Of a stretch of DNA of 39,652 nt, positions 15,385 through 23,729 are shown one piece after another (positions within the stretch are counted from its first letter, which is position 1; every line of letters starts with the position of its first letter). Origin of the DNA: Euryarchaeota archaeon ADurb.BinA087. GTDB lineage: Archaea > Halobacteriota > Methanomicrobia > Methanomicrobiales > Methanospirillaceae. The stretch covers positions 1-39,652 of the forward strand of contig MVZQ01000005.1 in NCBI GenBank assembly GCA_002068435.1. The letters are read 5' to 3'. Position numbers and translations under genes: made by a program. The notes beneath the pieces were generated by a model that did no database searches, had not been told where the DNA came from, and saw only the letters and a list, made by a program, of their open reading frames with translations.

Positions 15385-16062
15385 ATGCCCCACTTAAAAG
15401 TAATGGATCGTAAACTGGCGGGTATCCTTGCTCTGTTGCTCGTAAGCGGTACAGCCCTCACTCTTGCCGCCTATTTCTTTGGAGTATTCCATTTTGACCT
15501 GAAAGTTACGGCAGCACTCAAGGGAGCGGATAATCCCGCAGTTGCCACCCTGATGACTGCGGTAAGCTTCCTGGGTGACGGCTGGGTTCCCGTCCTCCTC
15601 GTGTTTACCGCTGCTGCGATCTGTGTATGGAAAAAAAGATGGATTGAGGTTGTCTTTATCGTTGCCACACTGAGCAGCGGGATCATTGCAGGAGTGCTGA
15701 AGATGCTTGTCAGCCGTCCCCGCCCCCCCAGCTTCATACTGAACCCAGAAGATATCTTCCATTTTTTCAACCAGTTTGCTTATCCAAGCGGGCATGTTCT
15801 TTTTTTCGTGACATTCTTCGGATTCACCGGCTACCTCGCATGGAAGTTTTTCTCGGGTTGGTTACGTGGGATCACTCTCTCGATCTGTGCCGCACTGATT
15901 CTCCTGATTGGACCATCACGAATCTATCTTGGAGAACACTGGGCAAGCGATGTGATCGGGAGCTATATCATCGGAACCTTCTGGCTGATCATCCTGATCC
16001 TCCTGTATCAACTCGTCCTGTATCGGAAATTGATAAAAGAGGGGAAAGCATGTCCGATTTAA
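15385..16062 (+). CDS. PAP2-type membrane phosphatase
   Basis: A 225-residue protein with about six membrane helices and the complete three-part phosphatase signature: KMLVSRPRP (KX6RP), YPSGH, and SRIYLGEHWASD (SRX5HX3D). PAP2 enzymes dephosphorylate lipid phosphates or isoprenyl diphosphates at the outer membrane face, so a role in archaeal isoprenoid lipid or glycan carrier recycling is likely. The substrate is unproven. Either the ATG at 15385 or the one at 15403 could be used; no clear ribosome binding site decides. Confidence 0.85.
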   Translation: MPHLKVMDRKLAGILALLLVSGTALTLAAYFFGVFHFDLKVTAALKGADNPAVATLMTAVSFLGDGWVPVLLVFTAAAICVWKKRWIEVVFIVATLSSGIIAGVLKMLVSRPRPPSFILNPEDIFHFFNQFAYPSGHVLFFVTFFGFTGYLAWKFFSGWLRGITLSICAALILLIGPSRIYLGEHWASDVIGSYIIGTFWLIILILLYQLVLYRKLIKEGKACPI

Positions 16063-16095
16063 AATAGGGCGATTATAACCATGTATCCCCTTACG

Positions 16096-16245
16096 TCACT
16101 TTTCCAGATTTCCTGATGAAGAGAGCGGGGATGAACATCCCGTGATAGCCTTGTTTATGACCAGGATGAAGAGAGCCATACTGACAACGAGGAGCACTCC
16201 CCAACGGAATGGGTTTTGCTGATCCCTACAGGACCTCTCCCCCAT
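16096..16245 (-). CDS. Possible 49-residue single-helix membrane protein
   Basis: An ORF of 49 codons beginning MGERSCRDQQNPFRWG, with one good membrane helix (VLLVVSMALFILVINKAI) and a short serine-rich tail. No strong ribosome binding site precedes its ATG. A second ORF, MPPSVRHLDIADGGEVL (16279 down to 16226), starts upstream behind an AT-rich TATA-like stretch and a GGGA element, and overlaps it in another frame. A one-base shift would join them into one protein of about 60 residues. It is either a small membrane protein or a broken one. Confidence 0.35.
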   Translation of the reverse strand: MGERSCRDQQNPFRWGVLLVVSMALFILVINKAITGCSSPLSSSGNLEK

Positions 16246-16318
16246 CGGCAATATCGAGGTGTCGAACTGATGGAGGCATTCCCTGAAAATTTATATCCAT
16301 ACTGTCCGGAATATTGAG

Positions 16319-16927
16319 TTACAGAGTAAGAATATACCCCATGGTTTTTCCCGCAGGGATGAGTGTCCGGTAATACCTGATAATGAAAAAGCCGATGATA
16401 ATTCCTATGATATTCGCGATAACATCTCCGATACTATCGACTATACCATTATTGTATGAAGTCGTTGCAATCATATCGATTACATATTCAGAGATCTCCC
16501 AGGCAATCATGAGTATCGTTACTAATACGATCGTACTGACGAGAACAGTCTGCCATCTTATCGTTGTTCCCTCGTAATCCAGGACAGCAAAGACAGAGAT
16601 GATCAGCAGGAAAAGGGCGAGGGCAGAGCAGACATGGGCTATTTTGTCATAAAAGGGGGCGAATTTCCAGTAAAATCTGCTGATTCCTCCGGCAACATGC
16701 ACGAGAAGGGCGAGTGAGAATAAAGATTTGAATCCTGGCGGAAACCTGACTTTCATCGCATATTCGAAGACAACTGGGAGAAGGGAGAGGGCGAGCGAGG
16801 GAATAAGTACATATATGAACCGGAAGGTATCTCCGATAATCAGGGCCTGAAAAGCATAGTAGATAAAGCAGAGTGAGAATAAACCAAGGATCGCGTATTC
16901 AATCCTTCGGATAACGAGCAGGTTCAT
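16319..16927 (-). CDS. Polytopic membrane protein, YjdF/DUF2238-like (copy 2)
   Basis: A 202-residue protein with about six membrane helices and the same conserved polar pattern as the gene at 9721-10359: VHVAGG, F-Y-D-K-I-AH, WEISEYVID and NN-G-I-V-D-S-I-G-D. The spacing between the motifs is nearly the same, which supports common descent. It is transcribed alone. No ribosome binding site is visible before the ATG. A palindrome at 17066-17082 lies about 140 bases upstream. The function is unknown. Confidence 0.65.
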   Translation of the reverse strand: MNLLVIRRIEYAILGLFSLCFIYYAFQALIIGDTFRFIYVLIPSLALSLLPVVFEYAMKVRFPPGFKSLFSLALLVHVAGGISRFYWKFAPFYDKIAHVCSALALFLLIISVFAVLDYEGTTIRWQTVLVSTIVLVTILMIAWEISEYVIDMIATTSYNNGIVDSIGDVIANIIGIIIGFFIIRYYRTLIPAGKTMGYILTL

Positions 16928-17065
16928 CGCTTGCTTATATCAATTATGCACAGGTGTTAAAATAGGTAATCACATGACGAATAGTATGGATGATTTTCCG
17001 CTGATAACCAATCGATAACCGCTTCATGAGTCTCAATCGTCGGCAAGCTGCACGGTCCGCCAAGA

Positions 17066-17082
17066 GATTCTTCCGAAGAATC
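17066..17082. promoter_or_regulatory. Palindrome upstream of the gene at 16319
   Basis: GATTCTTC (17066-17073) and GAAGAATC (17075-17082) are perfect 8-bp arms around one C. Its core matches the repeat at 4871-4890, and both lie about 140 bases upstream of a minus-strand start. It is a candidate binding site for a shared regulator. Confidence 0.35.
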
Positions 17083-17203
17083 CTTCAGATCACTGACCTT
17101 CAGTCTTCACATGTACAAGAGGAATTTTCAGGACTTCTCTCCGTAAAAGGAGGATTACTGAGTCACCAGGTATAATCAGTGCGGTTCAATATCCGGAATT
17201 ATC

Positions 17204-18085
17204 TCATGTCCTTTCCATCCATCTCTTCAATCTGACACCATTTACAAACAGCATAATCCCGAGTAAAAGGCCAATAACTCCCAGCACTATCATAAGAAGT
17301 CCGACAATTTCTATCGGGTAGGTGATGATCAGACCAACGAGGCAGAGCGAGAGGATGGCTATGACAACGCGGCTGACAAATCCTTCGGGGATCGCGGACC
17401 GTCCTTTGCGGGCACGCCCAAGGAGAACGATGGCTGTAGCAAGCATCCATACTGCCAGTATTCCAAGGAGACCAACGATCCAGAGGGTCAGCGGCAGGTA
17501 GAATGCAATGATTCCTGCAATAGAAATAATTATTCCCCTATACAGGCCCGCATCTTCATTGATCCTTAATGGCTGAACCCTCACCGACTTCCTGATGGTG
17601 AACATCCCAAGACCGATAATCACAAGGGGGACGAAGAGCCGTGTGATACCTTTGAATGTCAATAATGGGTTTGTGATAACGAAGATTCCAACGAGAATTA
17701 TAAAAAGGCCAATAAGGACCTGGTCTTTCCATGCCTTCGATTGTTCTTCAAGGATCTTTGCCTCATCTCCGGTCTTTTTTCGCGTAGAAGCAATCAGCGT
17801 CCCGAAAGTATCGCCGATCATCAGGAGAAGGGGAGCATCGTCAATAAGGTGGAGGATAGGATGGCGTTTTGGGTCATGATTGTCCAGGTGAACCCGCCAT
17901 TCGGTGGCCGTTTCATGGACATGGTACTGCCCTTTCCGGTAACTTGCAATGGTCCCGGGAGAGGGGACATTGATCCTGGATATCTCCCATCCCTGATCGA
18001 GTGGTTCGGTGACTGTCACTTTTGGTATCTCCACCTCCCACACTCCATGGTGAAGTGGGCCGAGGAACTCATCAAGATTCGACAT
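17204..18085 (-). CDS. Unknown protein: soluble domain fused to a DUF308-like membrane region
   Basis: A 293-residue protein. Residues 1-100 form a soluble domain with GVWEVEIPKVTVTEPLDQGW and a later HLIDDAPLLLMIGDTFGTLI. A charged linker follows, then about six membrane helices from residue 118 on, with the paired helices and YP turn of DUF308/HdeD proteins (LIITYPIEIVGLLMIVLGVI). I do not recognise the N-terminal domain. The start is the ATG at 18085; the upstream site is weak. The architecture suggests a sensor or a regulated membrane component, as inference only. Confidence 0.6.
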   Translation of the reverse strand: MSNLDEFLGPLHHGVWEVEIPKVTVTEPLDQGWEISRINVPSPGTIASYRKGQYHVHETATEWRVHLDNHDPKRHPILHLIDDAPLLLMIGDTFGTLIASTRKKTGDEAKILEEQSKAWKDQVLIGLFIILVGIFVITNPLLTFKGITRLFVPLVIIGLGMFTIRKSVRVQPLRINEDAGLYRGIIISIAGIIAFYLPLTLWIVGLLGILAVWMLATAIVLLGRARKGRSAIPEGFVSRVVIAILSLCLVGLIITYPIEIVGLLMIVLGVIGLLLGIMLFVNGVRLKRWMERT

Positions 18086-18259
18086 ACAGCGATTTCATTT
18101 CCACAAAGCGGGTTGGAATATACTCACTCTCAAGGTATGTGAAATGGTGTCGCATTGTTTTTGCCCCCAGAATTCCACAGGAGGTAACCGGCTGATGAGA
18201 TTCCAATAGACCCGATATGATTCAGCATAGTGTATTCCGTTTTCCCATGTGAAGGGACG

Positions 18260-18752
18260 TCAGAATGGCTGCCTCTCAAAGACAAGAAGTTTCTTTTCGT
18301 CAAAGTAGGAAAGTGTCAGGGTATTCTGATCAAGAGAAAAACGGGTGGTGTTGTTGAGGAGCTGGAAATATACTTTTTCCATTTCCATTATCTTTATAGA
18401 AGTGGTGCAATTCCTATCTGTCGATCCAATATTGCTGAGAGAGAATCTCCCCCTCAAACTGGTATGTTGCATGATATTCATTGCATATAGTACTTCCGCT
18501 AATCAGTCCGTCCGGACCGAATGCCAGGGTAATTGTGGTATTGGGTTCGGGTTTTACCATTTTATTTCCAACATTGTACGAAGTAAGCCTCCAGGATTGA
18601 CCTGGAGGTGCACGAGCGGGGGAGAGAGGAGCAAGACACCCTGCAAAAAAGACGATAAGAAAAATACAAAGCATGAGACCAACAAGTCTCGTGAACATCA
18701 TCAATCTGATAAAATTATTACTAGGTCTAATAATGGTTTTGTTTTCAGACAT
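18260..18752 (-). pseudogene. META-domain lipoprotein gene with a one-base frameshift
   Basis: From the ATG at 18752 the protein has a membrane or signal segment ending in FFAGC (a lipobox), then the META-domain start GQSWRLTSYNVG and FGPDGLISGSTICNEYHATY. The frame ends early at 18414. The remainder of the domain continues in another frame: LSNIGSTDRNC, a KVYFQLL segment and LTLSYFDEKKLLVFER. Removing one base from the C5 run at 18449-18453 restores a 163-residue protein with correct META order. META proteins such as HslJ are envelope-associated and linked to heat or antibiotic stress. The shift is either a sequencing slip in a homopolymer or a true mutation. Confidence 0.75.
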
Positions 18753-18952
18753 GCTTGCTATCGGAACTGTTTCGAAATCCTGATATTTCTCCCGGCAGTG
18801 TATCTCTGGGGATGGGATGGAGAGACATGGATTGCTATGCGGATCCGATTCGATCTTCCATAAACGAAGTGCCAGAGAACAGATATTCCATATTATCTGA
18901 TTTGAACAGACCGTTTCCGGGAACAGTACCACGTTGCCCCTAATCCCCATCT

Positions 18953-20215
18953 TCATAAAGGTTCTCGGAGGAGCGGGCAGGTCATGCAATGCCCCCCGCC
19001 GTGTCCTCGGCTGAGTTCTGATCCTTCGCATTCCAGTACTTCTATCCCGGCATCCCTGAAGTTCCGGTTGGTACAGGTATTCCGGTTATAAGCGATCACC
19101 ACTCCCGGCCTGATGGCGAGAATATTGTTTCCGTCATCCCATTGCTCCCGTGCAGCCTCATACTTATCACCCCCGGTGGGGATGATCGTAAGGCGATCGA
19201 TTCCGCGGGCGTCGGTGACCGCTGCAAGGAAACTTTCCTCCCGTGTGACGGTGAAGAGTGCATGCTCATCACCGGGCCGGAGAGAATACGCCGGCATCCG
19301 GTCAACCACGTCAGGAAACACGGTGACGGTATCCTCATCAAGCATGGTAAAGACGGTATCAAGGTGGATGTGTGCCCGGTTATGGCTCATCGGTGCAACG
19401 ATGATCCGTTCCGCGGCATCGTGGCAGAAGAGTTGCCTGGCTAGCTGCTCGATCATTCGTGGCTGCGTCCGTTCACCCATTCCGACGAGAACGGTTCTGT
19501 TCCCAATCGGCATCAGATCACCCCCCTCCATCGAGGAAAGGCCGAAATGCTCGATCCGGAGTGGGCTATCATCACCTGAGGGGGGATAGAAGGTAAAGGG
19601 GGGTGAGTCCCGGAACATAGGGTGTCCGCGGTAGATTGCAGCGACATTCATGACCTCGAGGCGTCGTACCGGCCAGAACATCGGGTTAAGGGTGACACCA
19701 TCATAGATCCATGAAGAAGAGTCACGGGTAAAGAGGGTGTTGGGAAGAGGGGGGAGGATGAATGAATCCGGCCCAGATGCCGCTGCAGTGAGGGAGAATC
19801 GTGAGAGCCCTTCCATGTAGATGCATTCGAGCTCGCCAATGGTAAGGCCCCCGATAAGGTGGTATGCAAGATCGACCGGGGGCATATCATTCAGGCAGAT
19901 CCGCACTGCATCCAGCGCCGAGATGCCAACGGTCCGCTCGTTTATCACCTGGCCAATCACCCATTCCCGTGTCTTTTCGCCGGCAGCAAGCGACTCGGAA
20001 AGGAGTTCCTGGAGGTAGTATACTTTTATGCCCTCGTCCTTCAGGAGGCGGACAAATGCATCATGCTCCTGGATTGCTCGGTCCACCCAGATGACGTCAT
20101 CAAAGAGGAACTCGTCATGGTTGGCAGGAGTAAGCCGCCGCAGGCTGAGATCGGGGCGATGGACCATCACTTTACGAAGCCTGCCCACTTCGGAATATAC
20201 TCCATACTCAGGCAT
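18953..20215 (-). CDS. arcA: Arginine deiminase
   Basis: A 420-residue enzyme that hydrolyses arginine to citrulline and ammonia. The catalytic signature is complete: FTRDSSSWI (Asp), SMEGGD (Glu), [14 protein letters not shown] (His and Asp) and the cysteine nucleophile in [10 protein letters not shown] at residue 410, near the position in known deiminases. The longest frame starts at 20263. The ATG at 20215 is used because GGGAGGACAGGG precedes it and the family start ([20 protein letters not shown]) follows. It overlaps the carbamate kinase stop by eight bases, so the two are co-translated. No ornithine carbamoyltransferase or arginine/ornithine exchanger is nearby. Confidence 0.92.
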   Translation of the reverse strand: MPEYGVYSEVGRLRKVMVHRPDLSLRRLTPANHDEFLFDDVIWVDRAIQEHDAFVRLLKDEGIKVYYLQELLSESLAAGEKTREWVIGQVINERTVGISALDAVRICLNDMPPVDLAYHLIGGLTIGELECIYMEGLSRFSLTAAASGPDSFILPPLPNTLFTRDSSSWIYDGVTLNPMFWPVRRLEVMNVAAIYRGHPMFRDSPPFTFYPPSGDDSPLRIEHFGLSSMEGGDLMPIGNRTVLVGMGERTQPRMIEQLARQLFCHDAAERIIVAPMSHNRAHIHLDTVFTMLDEDTVTVFPDVVDRMPAYSLRPGDEHALFTVTREESFLAAVTDARGIDRLTIIPTGGDKYEAAREQWDDGNNILAIRPGVVIAYNRNTCTNRNFRDAGIEVLECEGSELSRGHGGGHCMTCPLLREPL

Positions 20216-21140
20216 GACCCTGTCCTCCCACCGGGTGTACCTGGGTCCCGGATCTCCCGGCAACGATCGCCAGGATGTCTCCCAATGCCCCGATTGCCGC
20301 CCGATTGCCGGTCATTCTGACAAACTGGCAGGCGGCTTCCACCTTCGGCCCCATAGATCCGGCCGGAAACTCATACTTGCACAACTCCTCGGGAGTTGTC
20401 TCTTCAATCACCCGGGCTTCCGAAGTCCTCCAGTCAAGGTAAACCCCCTGCACATCGGTCACCATCACAAAGAGATCGGCTGAGATCTCCTGAGCGAGGA
20501 GGGCGCTTGCAAGGTCTTTATCGATCACTGCTTCCACTCCGGTAAGAATTTGTCGTTCCCCTGGCCTGAACATCACCGGGATACCACCTCCTCCGGCACA
20601 GATGACAACCGTCCCTTTCTCAAGCAGCCACTGTATGGGCCGTATCTCTAAGATTCGTTTCGGACGGGGGGACGGGACCACCCTCCGCCAGGAATCTTCG
20701 TCTTTTTTAAAGATCCATCCTTTCTCGCGGGAGATCTTTTCAGCCTCGGATCTCTGGTAGCCGGGACCCACAAACTTGGATGGATCCAAAAATGCGGGAT
20801 CAGCAGGATCGACCTCTACCATGGTGAGGAGGGTTGCGAACGGGATGTACTCCGGAAGATTGTTTCCCAGTTCCTGCTCGATCATATAGCCGATCATTCC
20901 TTCGGTCTGTGCATCGAGCACGTCAAGAGGGTAGGGGTCGACTGCCGTGTAGCAGGCTGCCTGGAGGGCAAGGAGCCCTACCTGCGGGCCGTTCCCGTGC
21001 GAGAGCACGAGCTCGTTTCCGGAAGCCAGGGGGGCGATGGCCAATGCGGCAGCCCTCACATTCTCCCATTGCTTCTCTGCAGTCATCGGCTCACCACGTT
21101 TCAGAAGGGCATTTCCGCCAAGGGCTACCACGATCCTCAT
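20208..21140 (-). CDS. arcC: Carbamate kinase
   Basis: A 310-residue amino-acid-kinase-fold enzyme that makes ATP from carbamoyl phosphate and ADP. Diagnostic segments are [45 protein letters not shown] and [12 protein letters not shown]. The start at 21140 is chosen over 21155 because GAGGAG lies at the right distance and the family begins with this strand. It is upstream of, and overlaps, arcA. With ornithine carbamoyltransferase supplied from elsewhere in the genome the pair would allow ATP formation from arginine. In the reverse direction it could feed carbamoyl phosphate. Confidence 0.92.
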   Translation of the reverse strand: MRIVVALGGNALLKRGEPMTAEKQWENVRAAALAIAPLASGNELVLSHGNGPQVGLLALQAACYTAVDPYPLDVLDAQTEGMIGYMIEQELGNNLPEYIPFATLLTMVEVDPADPAFLDPSKFVGPGYQRSEAEKISREKGWIFKKDEDSWRRVVPSPRPKRILEIRPIQWLLEKGTVVICAGGGGIPVMFRPGERQILTGVEAVIDKDLASALLAQEISADLFVMVTDVQGVYLDWRTSEARVIEETTPEELCKYEFPAGSMGPKVEAACQFVRMTGNRAAIGALGDILAIVAGRSGTQVHPVGGQGHA

Positions 21141-21399
21141 TCCAGGACTCCTCATATTATCTCTTCAGCTTCCATCAAGAAACGTAGCCTGCCTTGTTAT
21201 TCGGATAGTATTGGAGGTTTCGTTCAATGCCCACACAGATTCCATGGTTTGTAAAGAGAGAAGGAACTATTTAAAGAGAGTGAGGACTGGAAAAAGAGGA
21301 GAGAACTGAAGTGACCACCTTTCAGAATGGAGGTGCTGGAAGGCAAAGTCTGGGACTATTGACGATATCGTGATGCAAAAAAAATTCTCAAGAATTACA

Positions 21400-22956
21400 T
21401 CAGGGCCGGTGACGAAGGAAAAGTGCGGCCATGGCAAGGCCTCCTAGGGCGATTACCGCAACGAATCCTCCGGACTGGGTAGGTGCAGGAGAATAGGGAA
21501 GGGGAGGGGTGGGAACGGTGGATATGCTGGTTGCGGGAATCACGATTGTCAGAGTTACTGGAGGGGGAGTGGGCGGAGCGGAGGTTGTGGAGGGAATGCT
21601 CTCAGGGAGTTCTTCTTCAGGTTCAGGGGCTTTATCATTTTTTTCCGAAACGATAGTGACTGATCCTTTCTCCACACGGATATCCACTTCAGCGCTGATA
21701 TAATCAGTAACGGTGGAAAAGATATCCGGCAGGCCATTTGGACCCGGCGGTCCCCGCTCGGCACGAATAGTATAGGTCCGATCCTTCGTATCCGAGGTTG
21801 TCTGCCATCCTATGGTCCGTGAACCGGTGCTACTCAAAGAGACACGGCCGTAATAGAGGGTCCCATTACCGGGCGACAACGGAACATCTTCCTTTATTGT
21901 GCGACCGTTTCCTCCCTGGAACTGGTATCCCCCGAATGTATAGGGCCCGCTCGCCGGATCGAACCGGAGACCACTCTGGGTAGCCCGGAGGGTGGGGGGC
22001 TGATCCTTTGAAAGACCGGTCATATGCTCTGTGTTTTCGACCCAGATGATATAGACCTCGCTCGGCATCCCTCTGAGCGTGATTGAGAACTGGTTGCCCC
22101 TGACAATGGTGGATTCGCTGGCAGTGATGGACAGGGTATCGGAACCGATAGTGACAAGCTGGGGATAGGCGACTGTCTTTCCAGTGTAGTCAGCCCCTGC
22201 CGGATCCCGGTAGTTGTCTTTTATGCCGTTGAGGTTTGTTTCGACAGTGACTTCGTAGATGCCGGCTCCGTATATCAGTGTTCCCGATGAATCGGTCACC
22301 CCCGTGTTCCATCCTTTTTCATTATACGGGGGAGGTGTCGGGACCCATGTCTCGTAGGTTGAGTCAATACTTATGCCAGTAAGTGGGATCACATACGTCC
22401 GATTCTGGTGAAGCCCTGAATAGATGGTCCCTTCAGGCGACTTTACCTTGTAGGAGAGAAATCCGTCCCGGGAGGGATCATAGCCAGGCCGGGTAGAGAC
22501 CGTCCACATGTTGCTCGAGATAAAAAAGTTCAGGAAATCACCCTGCGGGACGTTCCCATAGGAGACCGAACCTCCCGTTGCCTGGGAGCGTATCCCCGTT
22601 TCCAGGTAAGGTTCAAGGACATTCACTGCAACCGGGCCTGCAGGAAGAGAACCGTACCACTGGTACCATGGCCCCGTCTTGTTAATGAAAATGCCCGGAG
22701 CTATGTAAAATGACGTGGGATCACCGATATCGATTACATAAGAAGGAGCATCGCTGGTGCTGCCGGAGCCGGGTCCAAACCACGCAAGCAGGGTCGCATT
22801 TCCTATACAACCGGTGATATCAAGGCCTTCTTCACCGATGAAGACATACCCTCCCCTGCTTATGGTATTGACTCCGGTATTGACAGCAGATACCGGGGCC
22901 AGGAATACCATCACGAAAGCGATTGTAAGCAATCCTTTGCGGAACAGCTTGCACAT
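21400..22956 (-). CDS. DUF3821 surface protein with signal peptide and C-terminal anchor
   Basis: About 518 residues. A signal peptide (FRKGLLTIAFVMVFLAPVSA) precedes the DUF3821 motif NTISRGGYVFIGEEGLDITG. Extended strand-rich domains follow, then a low-complexity proline/threonine stretch and a final helix, GGFVAVIALGGLAMAALFLR with basic end residues. That layout is typical of S-layer-associated proteins of Methanomicrobiales that are processed by archaeosortase-like enzymes or stay anchored. The long frame starts at 23031; the ATG at 22956 has a GGGTGGTC site and gives a proper signal peptide. It is extracellular. The function is presumably structural or adhesive, which is inference. Confidence 0.78.
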   Translation of the reverse strand: MCKLFRKGLLTIAFVMVFLAPVSAVNTGVNTISRGGYVFIGEEGLDITGCIGNATLLAWFGPGSGSTSDAPSYVIDIGDPTSFYIAPGIFINKTGPWYQWYGSLPAGPVAVNVLEPYLETGIRSQATGGSVSYGNVPQGDFLNFFISSNMWTVSTRPGYDPSRDGFLSYKVKSPEGTIYSGLHQNRTYVIPLTGISIDSTYETWVPTPPPYNEKGWNTGVTDSSGTLIYGAGIYEVTVETNLNGIKDNYRDPAGADYTGKTVAYPQLVTIGSDTLSITASESTIVRGNQFSITLRGMPSEVYIIWVENTEHMTGLSKDQPPTLRATQSGLRFDPASGPYTFGGYQFQGGNGRTIKEDVPLSPGNGTLYYGRVSLSSTGSRTIGWQTTSDTKDRTYTIRAERGPPGPNGLPDIFSTVTDYISAEVDIRVEKGSVTIVSEKNDKAPEPEEELPESIPSTTSAPPTPPPVTLTIVIPATSISTVPTPPLPYSPAPTQSGGFVAVIALGGLAMAALFLRHRP

Positions 22957-23125
22957 CTCGACCACCCTATCCTTAAAACGTATACAATAAGTCCCATGTA
23001 TATAATCCCGGCGGTCTTCTCTGTCGAACATGAAAGGAAAATGTTCGGCGTTCCTCCCTTCTCTTTAGACGGGCAAAGCATCTTTCGGATCCGTTCTGGG
23101 ATGAAAAATAGGATGAGAAGCGGTT

Positions 23126-23641
23126 TTAGAGGATCCTTGCTGCACTCTGTCCAATCAGCGAGGAACTGATCTGGCCGACAGCCTGGTTACCAGGGGCGGC
23201 ATGTACGACGATCGTACTGGTGCCACTCATGAAGGCAGCCGTATTGGTCGTCTGCCAAGCACTGTAGGTTCCCTGGGCTTCTGTTATGGCGGCCATCTGC
23301 GCTTCCGTGCTGTTGAATCCAACGACAAGAATGGTCACCCTGTTTTCATCGGTCGCTCTGCTGCAGTCCGGTGCAATCTGATACAGGATGGCAGTTTCTG
23401 CTCCCTGGACCTCAACGCCCATGGCTTCCTGTGAGCAGATCTGCAGCCCTGCATCCGCAGCGGCGGACTGGATCATCGCCGAAGAGGTGGTGACCCCCGC
23501 ATAGGTGCTGGTCTCCGGAAGCGAAATCCAGATCAGGAGGGGCATGATCCCGAGAAAACAGAGGATGATGATCACCATCAGTCCCTTAGAGCCGGTTGAA
23601 TGTTTTCCAGACTGTTTTTTCCTGCTGGTAGCAGTGCTCAT
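23126..23641 (-). CDS. Membrane-anchored exported protein with conserved cysteines (copy 2)
   Basis: A 171-residue paralogue of the gene at 13985-14506: a basic N-terminus, one membrane helix ending MPLLIWISLPE, and an outside domain with DAGLQICSQE, AILYQIAPDC, VGFNSTEAQMAAI and HAAPGN. The two conserved cysteines are kept. It lies just upstream of the divergent thiI, without obvious functional connection. No strong ribosome binding site is visible. The domain is unknown; fixed cysteines and the anchor suggest a secreted fold stabilised by a disulfide. Confidence 0.62.
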   Translation of the reverse strand: MSTATSRKKQSGKHSTGSKGLMVIIILCFLGIMPLLIWISLPETSTYAGVTTSSAMIQSAAADAGLQICSQEAMGVEVQGAETAILYQIAPDCSRATDENRVTILVVGFNSTEAQMAAITEAQGTYSAWQTTNTAAFMSGTSTIVVHAAPGNQAVGQISSSLIGQSAARIL

Positions 23642-23729
23642 GCTCTCGAAGAGTATTACTGGTTTCCTGGTATAAGGGTAATGGTTTTTGAATCTTGCCG
23701 TGTCATGTGTACATCACGGGAGCAAGGGT

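Noticed and set aside
18753-19031. N-terminal extension of the META protein frame up to 19031
   Set aside because: It overlaps the end of the arginine deiminase gene, lacks a ribosome binding site and would place the lipoprotein signal in the middle of the protein.
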